Positions 34,584 to 44,900 of a DNA stretch of 64,000 bases are shown piece by piece (the first letter of the stretch is position 1; each line of letters begins with the position of its first letter). A program made the position numbers and the translations under genes. The stretch spans positions 4,132,625 through 4,196,624 of the forward strand of contig OZ025223.1 of NCBI GenBank assembly GCA_964019055.1, given 5' to 3'. The DNA is from Anthopleura xanthogrammica (Eukaryota > Cnidaria > Anthozoa > Actiniaria > Actiniidae). The notes below the pieces were generated by a model. The model was given only the letters and a program-made list of their open reading frames with translations, made no database searches and was not told the DNA's origin.

Positions 34584-36995
34584 CGTCATACAAATACCTT
34601 AATGACGTCAGAGAAGAAACTGATTCCAGTACTAAATGGGAGATGTTGAAATATTTTTGTGGTGACATACTGACGTCATACAAGTATCTTAATGACGTCA
34701 TATTTCGCACGCGGCATTCTTACATTTGTTACATTGTTACCACAGGACTCTACCACTGCACGACAGTCATCAGATTCTAGCCATTAGGCTGAACTGTTGG
34801 CAACAAGAGGTAGGAGCCGTTAGGGACTGGTACGACAAGGAACACCGGAATTGGGTTGCTTTGAATGGTCAGCGGTCCAAGTGGTGGGTCTGGAATGAGG
34901 CGCTGGATGAAACCAGGAAATCTGTTCGACAGATTCAAGTCTACCTGGATAGGATTGGTTCAGGTCAGACATTAGAATGACTAAAATTATTATCATCATT
35001 TATCATCATCATCAGCATCACCATCGTCATCCTCATCAACATCACCATCATTTATCATCACCATCCATTATCATCATCATCGCAATCATCAAAAACACAA
35101 ACACAACTCTAGGTAAAGACTAGACCCCTTTCACATGACGTCAAAGCAGCTCAATTTGGAGAACCAAAAAAAAGAATTTCAATCTCCTGAGAATTGGAAC
35201 CTATTGTTTTTTTCCTCCAAATTGAGCTGCATTCCGACGTGCTGCAAGGGGTCTATATTTGTCTAGTGCTTTAGTATTAAACGTTGTTTATCTTCCTCCA
35301 GGTAAAGCAGCATCCATAGACGACATGTGTATCACCCAATCAGAACTCAAGTCACGCCTGGGTGATTTTGGCCAGTACTGCCCGGTCAGTCTCGCAGACC
35401 GTGGTGAATTAGTCGATTGTTCTGTCACTCCCTCACTAGAGTTCTCCGCAGAGTTCCGAGGTCGTTATTACAAATTAAGCTGTCGAGCTGACCTGGAGAA
35501 GTTTCTGGCTGATCCTGCTCGTTATGTTCCTCCATTGGCGCCTAGGAAGCTACCAGACGTGCTTCCTGTCAGACGGACCTCGGTAGATGTCAAGGCGATG
35601 TTTCCTATTCAAATTGAGATGCAAGGCTATTGTCCCGTCACATTTTGGGACGGAAAACAAAGGTGAGCTGTTGATGAGTATTCATCTCTTTATTCTTTCT
35701 TCGCTTTACCACGACAACCATTTTTAACATCACAATAGACTCCTTGCAGCACGTCGGAATGCAGCTCAATTGGAGGACAAAATAATAGGTTCCAATTCTC
35801 AGGAGATTGAAATTATTTTGTTTTGTCCTCCAAATTGAACTGCTCTGACGTCACGTCAGCTGTATATATGACGTCATAATTAAAATTCAGTCTAACGTCA
35901 TAATGTATATGATGACGTCATCATCCCAGAAAAGTTCGTTTGACGTCATAATTTATGTCTGTGGCTAAAACCGTTAAAACCCGGAGAAAAACGTCGAAAC
36001 ACGGGAGAGAACCAATAAGCAACTCTACTCACATTAATTCATTTATCTGTGATAGATACGAGAGCATTTTACCAGGAGACCCAGAGCTTGTCGTAGAATA
36101 TCGGGACAAACTGTACTACTTTGCCGACGAAGAGAGACTAGACAAGTTTATGCGATTACCCGAGTTGTACCACGGTCTGAAACTGCCACACAAACTGCCC
36201 CCAAGAAAAGACCCTCTGTCAGTGAACGGGCTTCCTATGTTAGGGTATATGGAGCAAACTGTATCTACTGCCATCACTAAGGCTCTTACTGCTGTGGGCT
36301 GCTCTAAACCAAAGTATCCGTTCTTAGATGCCAAGAGATCTGCACTACTTTACGTCGCCTACCACCTCAAAGGTTCGTTCTCAAATCTTTACACTGCTTT
36401 CTTTAAGCGCGCAATGTGCTATGGTAGTAGGACACGGCAAGTAGCTATCGGAGAACGGCACACCTACGGTCCGTATCAGAGGGAACAATCAGGCACCGCA
36501 GATGCACCCAAAATGATTCTTTGGTATATAAGAGTTGCCTCAAGCTTTGACACGACTTTGATGCAATAAATTTGTTGCAGTATTGCCCCTCAAAACCGCG
36601 GCACTAGAAATTGCATTTCCTAGAGCCTCAATTTCAAAATTTTCGGGGCGAGGGTGGGGGAGGGGGTTCCTGGACATGCGTCTATTCAGTTAGCCGATAT
36701 TGTCCCTTCTTCGATGTACCAGAGAAGCCAACACGACTATGAATCTCTCTGATTCATGCAAAAAATAATAATTATCTAATGGTGATGTTTTATTCTTGCA
36801 GCTTACAATCCAAATAGTAGCGAATACTCACGAAAGAAGTACAAACAAAAGCTGATGAACTTCGAAGAACAGTGTGAGCTTATCAAGTACCTTGGGCACG
36901 AAATGACCTCAAGATACCGAGAACCAGAGGAAAGACCTATCGACTTCGACCACAAACTAGACAACTTCTTGTCCCTCAAGGGACTCGAAGCATAA
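18377..36995 (+). CDS. AK9: adenylate kinase 9 (multi-domain nucleoside mono/diphosphate kinase)
   Basis: Thirty phase-consistent exons, 1866 aa (human 1911): 18377-18442, 18884-18940, 19051-19114, 19471-19523, 20092-20188, 20379-20491, 21081-21287, 21673-21801, 21940-22014, 22757-23001, 23567-23747, 24325-24481, 24748-24873, 25385-25637, 26132-26289, 26687-27226, 27740-28047, 28543-28750, 29114-29300, 29742-29961, 30329-30397, 30718-30933, 32146-32364, 33039-33252, 33655-33856, 34073-34219, 34746-34963, 35302-35662, 36056-36372, 36802-36995. The family phosphorylates NMPs and NDPs and is linked to cilia and flagella. Four P-loops are seen: GKPGSGKTT at 39, GPPYSGKT at 409, GPKGAGKT at 953, GPPKSGKTT at 1379. 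NMP-domain signatures such as YILDGFP, FILEGFPR and FVLDGYP follow three of them. Acidic Asp/Glu linkers separate the domains (exons 7, 13, 16, 17, 22). The C-terminus FDHKLDNFLSLK matches human. Confidence 0.96.
19381..19435. repeat. perfect 24-bp inverted repeat
   Basis: Arms 19381-19404 and 19412-19435 are exact complements (tttgtacagaataggatcta...) around a 7-bp AT loop, in AK9 intron 3. Confidence 0.9.
19664..19873. mobile_element. short inverted-repeat element, 'atgagtgggaaac' family
   Basis: The ends agtggttttcgcatgagtgg and ccactcataagaaaactgct face each other over about 210 bp in AK9 intron 4. A related piece is at 45547-45660. Confidence 0.65.
21363..21496. mobile_element. 'gaccccttgcagc' inverted-repeat element
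   Basis: Palindromic: tagaccccttgcagc and atgcagctcaatttggagga at the left, tcctccaaattgagcagctt and gaaaggggtcc at the right. It lies in AK9 intron 7. Sister copies are at 33261, 33893, 35122, 35738 and 48928. Confidence 0.8.
22075..22220. repeat. GAT-rich simple repeat, AK9 intron 9
   Basis: Runs of (gat)n interleaved with aatgatga and gaagat. The remainder of the intron to 22756 includes an unclassified stretch with gaggttatgt...acataacctcg facing ends at about 22574-22636. Confidence 0.8.
23171..23288. repeat. exact 59-bp tandem duplication
   Basis: 23171-23229 and 23230-23288 are identical (tggtacacgcgtctaccgga...), in AK9 intron 10. Confidence 0.95.
24935..25260. repeat. GAT-based minisatellite, AK9 intron 13
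   Basis: Four to five units of about 65-80 bp, each with actagtgatgatgatgatga, taatgcactagatga and ggtgatgggaatgatgttga. A pyrimidine run of about 24 (c/t) follows near 25292. Confidence 0.9.
27285..27470. mobile_element. inverted-repeat element related to 'tactcccgtttcgag' family
   Basis: Left ttgagttctctgttgctcag with ggttagcctcg, right gaggctaacc; the interior resembles the complete element at 45704-45913. AK9 intron 16. Confidence 0.6.
27525..27665. mobile_element. 'cacggcacgg' family repeat, reverse copy
   Basis: Internally repetitive (cacggac, gccgtgac, gtgccgtg) and the reverse complement of the copy at 30455-30605. AK9 intron 16. Confidence 0.7.
28890..29013. mobile_element. 'cttgggcgtaatg' element, partial
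   Basis: The right arm ggtctgaaatgggctaaaca...acgcccaaggtaaagaggtcta is intact; the left arm is degenerate. AK9 intron 18. Confidence 0.65.
29553..29643. mobile_element. 'cttgggcgtaatg' element, internally deleted
   Basis: cttcagaccacgtgtcaaag meets gacacgtggtctgaaatggg and the intact right end acgcccaagataaagaggtc. It ends about 100 bp before AK9 exon 20. Confidence 0.65.
30021..30275 (-). mobile_element. tRNA-derived SINE, family A, near full length
   Basis: Minus-strand order: tRNA-like head (ggtggtgtagtggcgcactc), B-box (gggttcgatt, here diverged), the body, then the 57-bp tail monomer (cctgacttagatcagcccag) at 30021-30080. AK9 intron 20. Confidence 0.75.
30455..30605. mobile_element. 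'cacggcacgg' family repeat
   Basis: gagcagatctcgtatgaatg, then repeated cacggcacgg/gacacggtcacggc blocks, ending ttttcatagtcatatgaaaa. AK9 intron 21. Confidence 0.7.
31321..32057. mobile_element. 737-bp non-autonomous DNA transposon with TTAA duplication
   Basis: TTAA at 31317-31320 and 32058-32061. The terminal inverted repeats ggcaatgagctcgcgca and tgcgcgagcccattgcc differ at one base. No transposase ORF. It makes up most of AK9 intron 22 (30934-32145). Confidence 0.8.
32398..32742. mobile_element. TTAA-flanked DNA transposon (piggyBac-like), copy 2
   Basis: 345 bp, reverse orientation relative to 879-1202, with the same ends aggggcacttggat/atccaagtgcccct and TTAA at 32394-32397 and 32743-32746. 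It carries a roughly 20-bp insertion absent from copy 1. AK9 intron 23. Confidence 0.85.
33261..33383. mobile_element. 'gaccccttgcagc' element
   Basis: agacccatttcgctgacgtc, aagcagctcaatttcgagga ... gctgcaaggggtcta. It begins 8 bp after AK9 exon 24 (intron 24). Confidence 0.75.
33425..33650. repeat. about 95-bp minisatellite, AK9 intron 24
   Basis: Two to three diverged units with attcattcagctgattgata, ccaagcaatagaatactct and acgggcagtgtttgcctgtc. It is the same unit as the larger array at 47694-48115. Confidence 0.8.
33893..34027. mobile_element. 'gaccccttgcagc' element
   Basis: cctcaatttggaggacaaaa ... tttgtcctccaaatcgagct, ending gctgcaagggatctata. AK9 intron 25. Confidence 0.75.
34388..34701. 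repeat. ATT microsatellites inside a diverged duplication, AK9 intron 26
   Basis: (aat)n at 34430-34489 and 34538-34580. They are flanked by repeats of a block with tgaaatatttttgtggtgac, then atactgacgtcatacaagta and cttaatgacgtca. Confidence 0.8.
35122..35261. mobile_element. 'gaccccttgcagc' element
   Basis: tagacccctttcacatgacg at the left, gctgcaaggggtctata at the right. AK9 intron 27. Confidence 0.8.
35738..35866. mobile_element. 'gaccccttgcagc' element
   Basis: tagactccttgcagcacgtc ... ttgaactgctctgacgtcac. AK9 intron 28. Confidence 0.75.
35958..36035 (-). mobile_element. SINE family B fragment
   Basis: Matches the central body (acccggagaaaaacgtcgaa, gagagaaccaataagcaact). It ends about 20 bp before AK9 exon 29 and so lies in the splice acceptor region. 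Confidence 0.6.
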
Positions 36996-37270
36996 CTAGA
37001 ATCAATAAAATCACGAGTATAATGTAAGAAAAAACATAAACATGACCATAGTTAGATTTGTTATTGTGGTCCGAGATAAATGTGAAAGCTGGATTAAAAA
37101 TATATAAAATGACGTCATGTTGATTAATATGCTAGTGACGTCACTATTTCTGAAAGAGGGTTGTATTTGAATTCAATTATGGATTGTAATGTTTTTATAG
37201 CCTTCATAGTGGTTTGTGTCGATGTATATATGTTAATACCTTTTTCTTACTAGTGTACATACCTGGAATG

Positions 37271-37276
37271 AATAAA
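37271..37276 (+). terminator. AK9 polyadenylation signal
   Basis: AATAAA 275 nt downstream of the AK9 stop codon. Another AATAAA at 37004-37009 is only 9 nt past the stop and is less likely to be used. Confidence 0.5.
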
Positions 37277-37402
37277 ATGCCGATATTTTGAGAATTTTCT
37301 TTTTTTTTTTTTCGTTGATCATATCAGGGATTTATATTTTTCATTTGCGATCCCAGTCCCTCACGACATTACCGCAAACAAAAGGGGAGCACTCACTACA
37401 CT

Positions 37403-37828
37403 CTACCTAAGAGTTGGCTTACCAGCGCCAGCCCTCTGACCAAAAATCCGGAATTGATGGGTTTCAATCAGCTGATAAAAGTCTTTGAATCTCATTATCT
37501 GCTCCAAATGGTGGCCAAACACTGACCACCATGTGCTGTCAGCCAGAAAGAATTCTATTGAAAACTTGTGATTCAGCTGATGAACATTCTGCACGAGACA
37601 GGAAATGACGTCAAGTGAAACCAAGCAATACGCCGCGCCCGAGATTTTCATTTGATGTAATGCATTCACATTCGCACGACTGACACTAATATGTACAATA
37701 ATGATAGAATTGATTATCATTACCTCAAGGAAGTGCCAAATCTGTACTGTTTCAGCAGCTTCGTTTGAGCATTTCAGGTGCTGACCAAGAAAATTGCAGG
37801 CTCGAGACAAGATCCACTCGAGCAATCC
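37403..37828 (-). pseudogene. exon-like ORF, possible gene fragment
   Basis: An open frame of about 140 codons contains what look like two exons. The first ends at 37724 (...IWHFLE, then gtaatg). The second runs 37588 to about 37421 (NVHQLNHKFSIEFFLADSTWW..., then gtaagc). The 135-nt intervening segment is itself open in frame. No start or stop codon belonging to a complete gene was found nearby. A run of T on the plus strand at about 37300-37312 would be a poly(A) stretch downstream on this strand, as in a retrocopied fragment. The product is not recognised; chance coding cannot be excluded. Confidence 0.3.
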
Positions 37829-37910
37829 ACTCTCGACCCCAGGGCCCCGTCATTCTTACTGCGCACGCTACAGGAAAAATCATTTCGAGTGTCGCAGTCT
37901 CGTACCCAGG

Positions 37911-37960
37911 GCTCCTCGGTTTCGTCCCTCTTCTTCGGGAGAGGGACGAAACCGAGGAGC
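37911..37960. repeat. perfect 20-bp hairpin
   Basis: gctcctcggtttcgtccctc at 37911-37930 is the exact complement of 37941-37960, with a 10-bp loop. It is GC-richer than its surroundings. Confidence 0.9.
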
Positions 37961-38957
37961 TCTAGGTAGGAGACCACCATCTAAAACGTTATTAAAAATC
38001 CCTCAATAGCACAGCCTTCGTGTAAGGAAACGTATTTTATTCAAACTACAGTGGTAATGACTTATTATTCTGTACAGTAAGTGTTCTTACAAATATTCCA
38101 TGTCTTTGCACAAATTATTTACACTATTATTAAGCTTACAAATCCTATTCCCTAATAAAACCGATTTAAAGCCAAAACTAGCTTTCTTTGCTAAAATCTG
38201 ATAGCTATTTTGTTTAAATAAAACTAGAGTATTGGATTTTTATTATTTCAGAGTCAGAACTCATGGAAACTTTCAGTGAAATTTTATCAAAGGATTAAAA
38301 AAAATCAAATTTGAATTGAATATAAATTGTACGTCTTTGTCGATACAAATTTAAAATGATAAAATCTATTATTTTTTCAGAGCGAATGTTGCTATTTGAT
38401 CGACTATGAATCCACTTGTGGGATGTTTCTTTCATTAAGATAATTTCGTATACTGGATTATAATAATAATGAGGCAAAGGATACTTGAGACCAGCTTATC
38501 CTCGCTCTAATGGTTACGCTTAAAGTCATTTTTACAAATGTTAAATGGTTATTTTTAACCACATGACTGAACTAAAGACATAATCTTCGAGATATAATGC
38601 GCAAAAAAATAGTTAATTGTGTTTTGAGCGTATTGAATGAATTGTCTTAACTAAGACTAGAAATTCAAGCACAACCTTCGCTGATATCCAAAATAATGAA
38701 GAAAAGAAACGTTTTTGAAAGACGTGATGCATGAAGATCTTAATGGAAACTCAGGCCTATTCATAATACTAAAATGTTCTGTTTTGAAATGGGTCCCAGC
38801 ACTGTGCCTTGAGGTACACCACTTCTCCGAAAATATATTTCTTATTTCAGGCCTAAAAGTCTTCAATTGGTATCAGCAGTAACCCTTTCGTTTTGTTTTA
38901 TTGGGTCCGGGCGACGAGCCTTGAGGAACACCAATTTTGTAAACTTCATATCCAGCG

Positions 38958-41900
38958 TTAGGTATAGCTGACGTCACCATTCACATCCATTTGATCTCGT
39001 TCCCATCTAGAAACTGTAACCCGACTCTTCGGCGTTCCATCTTGATTAAACATTTTCATTTTTTCCTTAAATCCTAATTTCTCTGGTTTCTTAGCAACGG
39101 GTGGAGGTTCCTTCCTTGTATCGTCCGTTAAAGATATTCGTCCCATTCGAACTCGGTTAGCCTCGACCGCGGAGGCATCGGTACTAGTTATTCTCCCAAG
39201 CGACTGAGTTTCGCGGATACCGCTGGACGAATTAAACCCACTGATGTTATTATTCGAGCCACCGTATCTAACAGTGTCATTGAATTGTAAATTATCTAGG
39301 TCTGCTGGTGTTGGATAAGACACGGGGCGTGCCGCACGTGGGTATGTTCCGTAATTTGATACAGTATTTTTAAACTGATGGCTATTGGGAGGGTATGGAT
39401 AATCTGCTGGAAAGACGTCGCTGTAGTCCCGTGAGTTGTGGTCTATCGACGATCTTGGGTCGCTTGAGCTCATGCTTGAAGAACTGGACGATCTGTCATT
39501 GAACAATGTTCTTGGTGGGGGAGGAAACTGGTCATCGTCAAGAAGTTCTTCAGGAGGTGGTGGTGGGGGTAGTGGCGGAGGTTCGTCGTAGTCATCGTAA
39601 TCATCGTCATCTGGTGGTGGAGGACGCGGAATTGGTGGAGAATCCAAATCAGCTGGAGGTCGAGTCTGAACAAGCCGAACACTAGCTGCAGGTGTGATCT
39701 TAGCAGTATAACCTGAGGGAGACTCGACGACATAGGTAGGAGAAGCTGGCTCATGAAACTCCGTAGACATGTTCGAGAATGAGACCTGTTTTTTAGGTTT
39801 GGTACCATTGGATGTCTTTAAGACAGACACAGGTTTGGGTTGCTGATCGAACTTAGTTTTCACGTCTTCCATCGCCGTTTGACGAAGCTGCTCTTGAATC
39901 CGTCCGTCGGCGCGCTGTCGGCTAATTTCTTGATCGATAAGCATTCGTCGTCGTTCGTAATCCTTCAGGGCTCTTTCTTTTAGTTCAATCACATGGTCAG
40001 GTTCTCCTGTACTTCCCCGTGCAGATCGCATCCTCTGTTCTTCCTGCAGCTGCCTGCGCGCTTCGCCTTCTTTCTCGACCAATATTCTCTGTTCTTCAAG
40101 TTTTCTTTGCAACTCGCGCTCCTGTTCCAACCGTTGTTGCTTGTGTTCTTCGTTCATATTTCTTTCTGCTTCTTCTCGTACTCGCTGGAGGTTCATTCGA
40201 ACTACATCCTCTTGTTCTCGCCTTTGCTGAAGTTCACTTCGCTTCTTCATGATGTCTTCGTCTTCCTGGGATTTTCTATCCATTCGAAGCCGTCCTTGTT
40301 CTCGGCGCGATTGCTCGTGTTTCTCTCTCTGCTGTTTCAACCAATCTTCTTGTTGACGTTCATTCTCTTCTTGTTGGCGTCTTTGCAATTCTTTTTGTTT
40401 TTCTCTTTCTCCTTCAAAAACAACGCGTCTCTCAGACTCCTTCCTTTCTCTTTCTAGTTCCTTTCTTTCTTGGATTATCATCTGTAGTTTCCGATCCCTT
40501 TCGCTTTGATCATCGCGCTCTGGATGATAAGTAACACGAGTAACCGACACCAAACCCCCAGCTCGTCTGTCCTCGTAACTTCTATCGAGACTCCGTCGTT
40601 TCTTCTCGGCTTCGAGGCGACGTTGAAATTCCCGCTCAACTTCTTCCTCGTCCATTGCTTCTATGTAATCCAAAGTTTCCTTGCTGCCTTTGCTGGTGGA
40701 AGAAAGCATTTTTCGTTCCCTCTCAATAACACGTCTTCTTTCCTCGGCTTCTTGTTTTTTCTTCTCTTCAACTGACCGTTGCTTCTCTGATTCAGCTTTT
40801 TCTCTTTCTTGTTTTTCTTTTCTTTGTTGCTCGAGATATTCTTTTCTTTCTCGCTCCAGTCGTTCCCTTTCAAGACGCTGACGTTCGAGTTCCTCGTGTT
40901 GGCGTTTCTCCTGTTCTTGTCGTTCACGTTCTAGTCGCTGTTCACGTTCCCGCAGTTCGCGTTCACGTTCTTCGCGTTCCCGTTTCTCGCGTTCACGTTG
41001 TTCGCGTTCACGTTGCTCACGTTCCCGCTGCTCACGTTCACGTTGCTCACGTTCACGTTGCCGCATTTCTTCTTGATCTCTGGTTAATCGACTCCGCTCT
41101 TCAGCATCACGTTCTCGCTGCTCACGTTCACGTTGCTCACGTTCCCGCTGCTCACGTTCCCGCTGCTCACGTTCCCGCTGCTCACGTTCCCGCTGCTCAC
41201 GTTCCCGCTGCTCACGTTCACGTTGTTCACGTTCACGTTGCTCACGTTCACGTTGTTCACGTTGCCGCATTTCTTCTTGATCTCTGGTTAATCGATTCCG
41301 CTCTTCGGCATCACGTTCTCGCTGCTCAGCAACTTCTCGTTGTCTTTTCTGCCATCGCTCGAATTCATCATCATTGTTAACATCTGGCTTCTGCCGACGA
41401 CTTTGATCGATTGCCTTTAAATTCTGAGCGACGCTTTCATAGTCAAAGCTCGTTTTATTTTGTGACGAGGGTGAACGGGCACTTGGCAACATTCCTTGCT
41501 TGATAACGATTGCTCGGCCATAGCGAGTATCGCGACTGTCAACTCTCATCGGACTTGTTGGAGGTTTTTCAACAGTTGGCTGTGAAAACAAGCGAAGTAA
41601 TTAGGAATACTAAGGTAGTGAATAGAAATGGCCTCTTCGTGTCCAACCACACACAATTTAATGCGCAATTACATGGAGCAATTTTCTCTGTAACTTGTGT
41701 CGCAACGCTGTTGCAAGAAGGTTTATACGGTGCATCTGAGACGCAATCATCGTTGCCAAAAGTAGAAACGAAATTTACTTTTCGCAACGATTGCTGCAAC
41801 ATTTTTCAAATTGCACCGTAGGTTACACGCTGCAAAGCTCCATGCAACTCGTACCACAATACCGTTGCAAGACAAGTTGGAGAGTTTGCTCCGTGTAATC

Positions 41901-44900
41901 GCGCCTTTACGAATCGTATTTCTTTTTTCATATTGTTATCGCTTCCTTATCTACTAACATGTAATGCTATCGAGTCCAGGAGTCGAACCCGAGACCCTAG
42001 GGACGAGTACGTTAACCCTACACCACCCTTGACAGGGGCGGATCCAGGATTTTAAAAAGGGGGGTTCCAAAATGGCCGCCACGCAGAAAAAGTTGGTGCA
42101 ATCGATTTCAAAAAGGGGGGTTCCAATTTCATTCTACTGAGCGTAAAGAACATTATTGGCTTCACGAGATCTCACGAAGGGGGGTTCCATGGAGCCCTCG
42201 GAACCCCCCTGGATCCGCCACTGCTTGTTTCCCTCACATGTGATGCCAAGTCAATGAATCAGACCTGAGACCCCAGGGATGAGAGGTGAGTGCACTACTG
42301 CTACACCACCCCTGATTCCCAACTGACGGTTCTATCAAACACTAAATGAGTCTACTATAATACCAACCTGTTTGCTGATGTTCAACGAGCTTGGTCTCAC
42401 ATGCTGTTTATCTTCATCGAGTTTCTCGAACAAGGCATCCATAGATGACATATCTTCTTCAGACAGCTTCCCTCGTATAACAACTGGTTCATCTTCATAA
42501 TATTGATCGTTTCGTTTCTTATTTATAGAAGTTATTTCTGCCCTTTCCGCCTCGACGCTAGCCTTTAGTGTAGGTTTAATAATTTCTTTCTCGGGTTTGG
42601 TTTCGACTAATTGTGGCGAAGATCGAGTTTGCTGTATAACTTCAACCTTGGGTGCATTTTCAGCTATTACTTCATCTTCAAATCGAATTCTACGCGTTCG
42701 CTGTTTGTTTTCCACTGGTCGGAGTCGTTCCTCTTCTTCGGAACGTTTCCGTTCTTCGGCGAGCCGTCGTTGGTCCTCCATTCGACGGTACTCTTCTCGT
42801 TTCCTTATCTCCTCACGTCTTCGTAATTCTTCCATCTCTTCACGTCTAAGCTGTTCTTCCATCTCTTCTCGCCTTCGTTGTTCCGCTATTTCTCGTTCTT
42901 CTTCAACGCGTCTTCGTTGCGACATTAAAGCCATTTGTTCCTCTTCCAGTCGTCGAGTTTCATCCTCAGCATTTTTCTGATTCAAAACTCTTCTGCGTTC
43001 TTCTTCGATCATTTGTTTTTCCTCAGCTAGTCTTCTCTCCTCCTCGATTAGTCTTTGGTCTTCAGTTCGTTTTCGTTCCGCCTCCTTCTTCCTTTCCTCT
43101 TCAAGCAGTCGTCTTTCTTCGGCAAGCTTCCGTCTCTCTTCTTCAATGATTTTTCTTTCTTCCTCCATACGCTTGCGTATCCGTTCCTCCTGAATGCGGA
43201 ACTTTTCATCTTCTTCTTCTTCTCTCCTCCTTCTTTCCTCTTCTTGCTTTTCTTGTCGTATTCTAAGAGCCCGTCTGTCTTCCTCCTCTTTTCGTCGTCT
43301 TTCTTCATACATACGCTTTTCTTCTTCTTCTTTTCTTAGTCTTTCGTCGTACAGTCGGTCTTCCTCTTCCCTTCTGATTCGTTCATCTTCCTCCAATCGC
43401 ATTCTTTCTTCTTCTTCTTCCCTGATTCTGTCCTCCTCCTCTTGTCTGATTCTGTTTTCTTCTTCTTCTCGTCTTCTTTCCTCATCCTCTCGTCTCATTC
43501 GTTCTTCAAACATTCTTTCTTGTTCTTCTTTAGCGCGTCTACTTTCCTCATTTTTCTGCCTCCAGCTCTCTTCATCTTCTCGTTGACGAGTAGACTCATA
43601 GGAATCGGGCAGCCAACGCCCGGGAGAGCGAATGTCATTTTCTGGTAATGTTGGGGATAACTGCATTGGCTCTGATTCAGGTTCAACAGGGGTCAGTTTT
43701 CTTGGAGGTGGAGGTGCTGTTTCTAAGGATAGAGAATGAAATAGGTTAACCATAATGCCGTGAAGGGAGAAATTGAACACGTTTTCTCGTAGAGTAACTA
43801 CAATCTAGCCTGATGTACCACAAAGTCATGCTGAATACGAGAGAAACTAATTTAACCAAAATATTTCCCAGCCCTGACATCTCTCACACGCAGTCCACAT
43901 GACATACACCCTAACTACCTAACCTAACATCACACATAGTCCACGTGACATGCAAGTGCCCTAACATCTCACACACGTGATATGCACGTGACCGGAAGTG
44001 TTTGGACCTACCTCTATTTGGTGACTGTTGAATGAGCATGGTTGCTAGTCCATGATATATTGCCCCTTGTTTGACAATCTTTAAGGTGACAATAGAACCA
44101 GATCTCACCATAACTTGGGCAGCCCTAAAAAATATAATAAATATCTATGTAAACCCGCCAGATTCATATCCAGAATATAACATTATTTCATGTACAAATA
44201 GACCTCTTTATCTTGGGCGTAATGTTTTCCCATTTCAGACCACGTGTTATTCTCTTGAGAATAAGATTCTTTGTTTGAGTTGTATCCATATTCATGTGTC
44301 TTCTCATGCCCAACCGTTAAACAAAGAAATGATACTCTATAGGGATCGAAGGACAGATGGTTTGAAATGGGAAAAACTTATGCTCAAGCTAAATTCAGAT
44401 AAATATTCAAAAGAAAAGCACAAAACGTTTTCTTACCCTTCTTGTGTGACTCCCACAAGACTTTCCCCATTAACAGACAAGATCTGATCTCCAGCTTGCA
44501 GTCTACCATCCTACGAGATAACGACACATTAGAAAACCATGCAAGAAATTGTGCGCACGCACGCACGTTTTCTATTTCTTCAGTATACCACGCGTCCATA
44601 ACTTTATCCATAACATTTACATCTACAAGTAATTAAAGTGGAACCTAATTTGTCATGGAAGGGGTTAGTTCCCAGTCTCTTCTCCCATTTAAACCACAGG
44701 GACCCCAGTTGTCAAGGCTAAGCAGTAGTGAACATACCTTAGAGGCAGGTCCATCCTTGACCACTTGTTTAATGTAAATACCGAGCTTGTCTTGACGAAT
44801 GCCCTAGAAATAAAACAGAAACATCAATATGTGAATCAAATCCACATGAAGTACGACAAAATTTAAATAAAATGTATTTTAATCACATACCTTAGCTGCA

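Larger units (their letters stand above)
36996..38957. other. convergent AK9 / AFDN 3' interval
   Basis: Holds the 3' UTRs of both genes, an exon-like minus-strand ORF (37403-37828) and a hairpin (37911-37960). A likely AFDN polyadenylation signal (tttatt on plus) lies near 38037, another at 38897. The rest is AT-rich with nothing recognised. Confidence 0.5.

Noticed and set aside
39993..40927. Several long plus-strand ORFs opposite the afadin coiled coil
   Set aside because: They are antisense shadows of the Arg/Glu codon repeats; composition is Leu/Phe/Ser only and the minus-strand frame is a clear afadin exon.
42597..43586. Serine/arginine-rich plus-strand ORFs resembling SR proteins
   Set aside because: Antisense of afadin exon 14 coiled coil.
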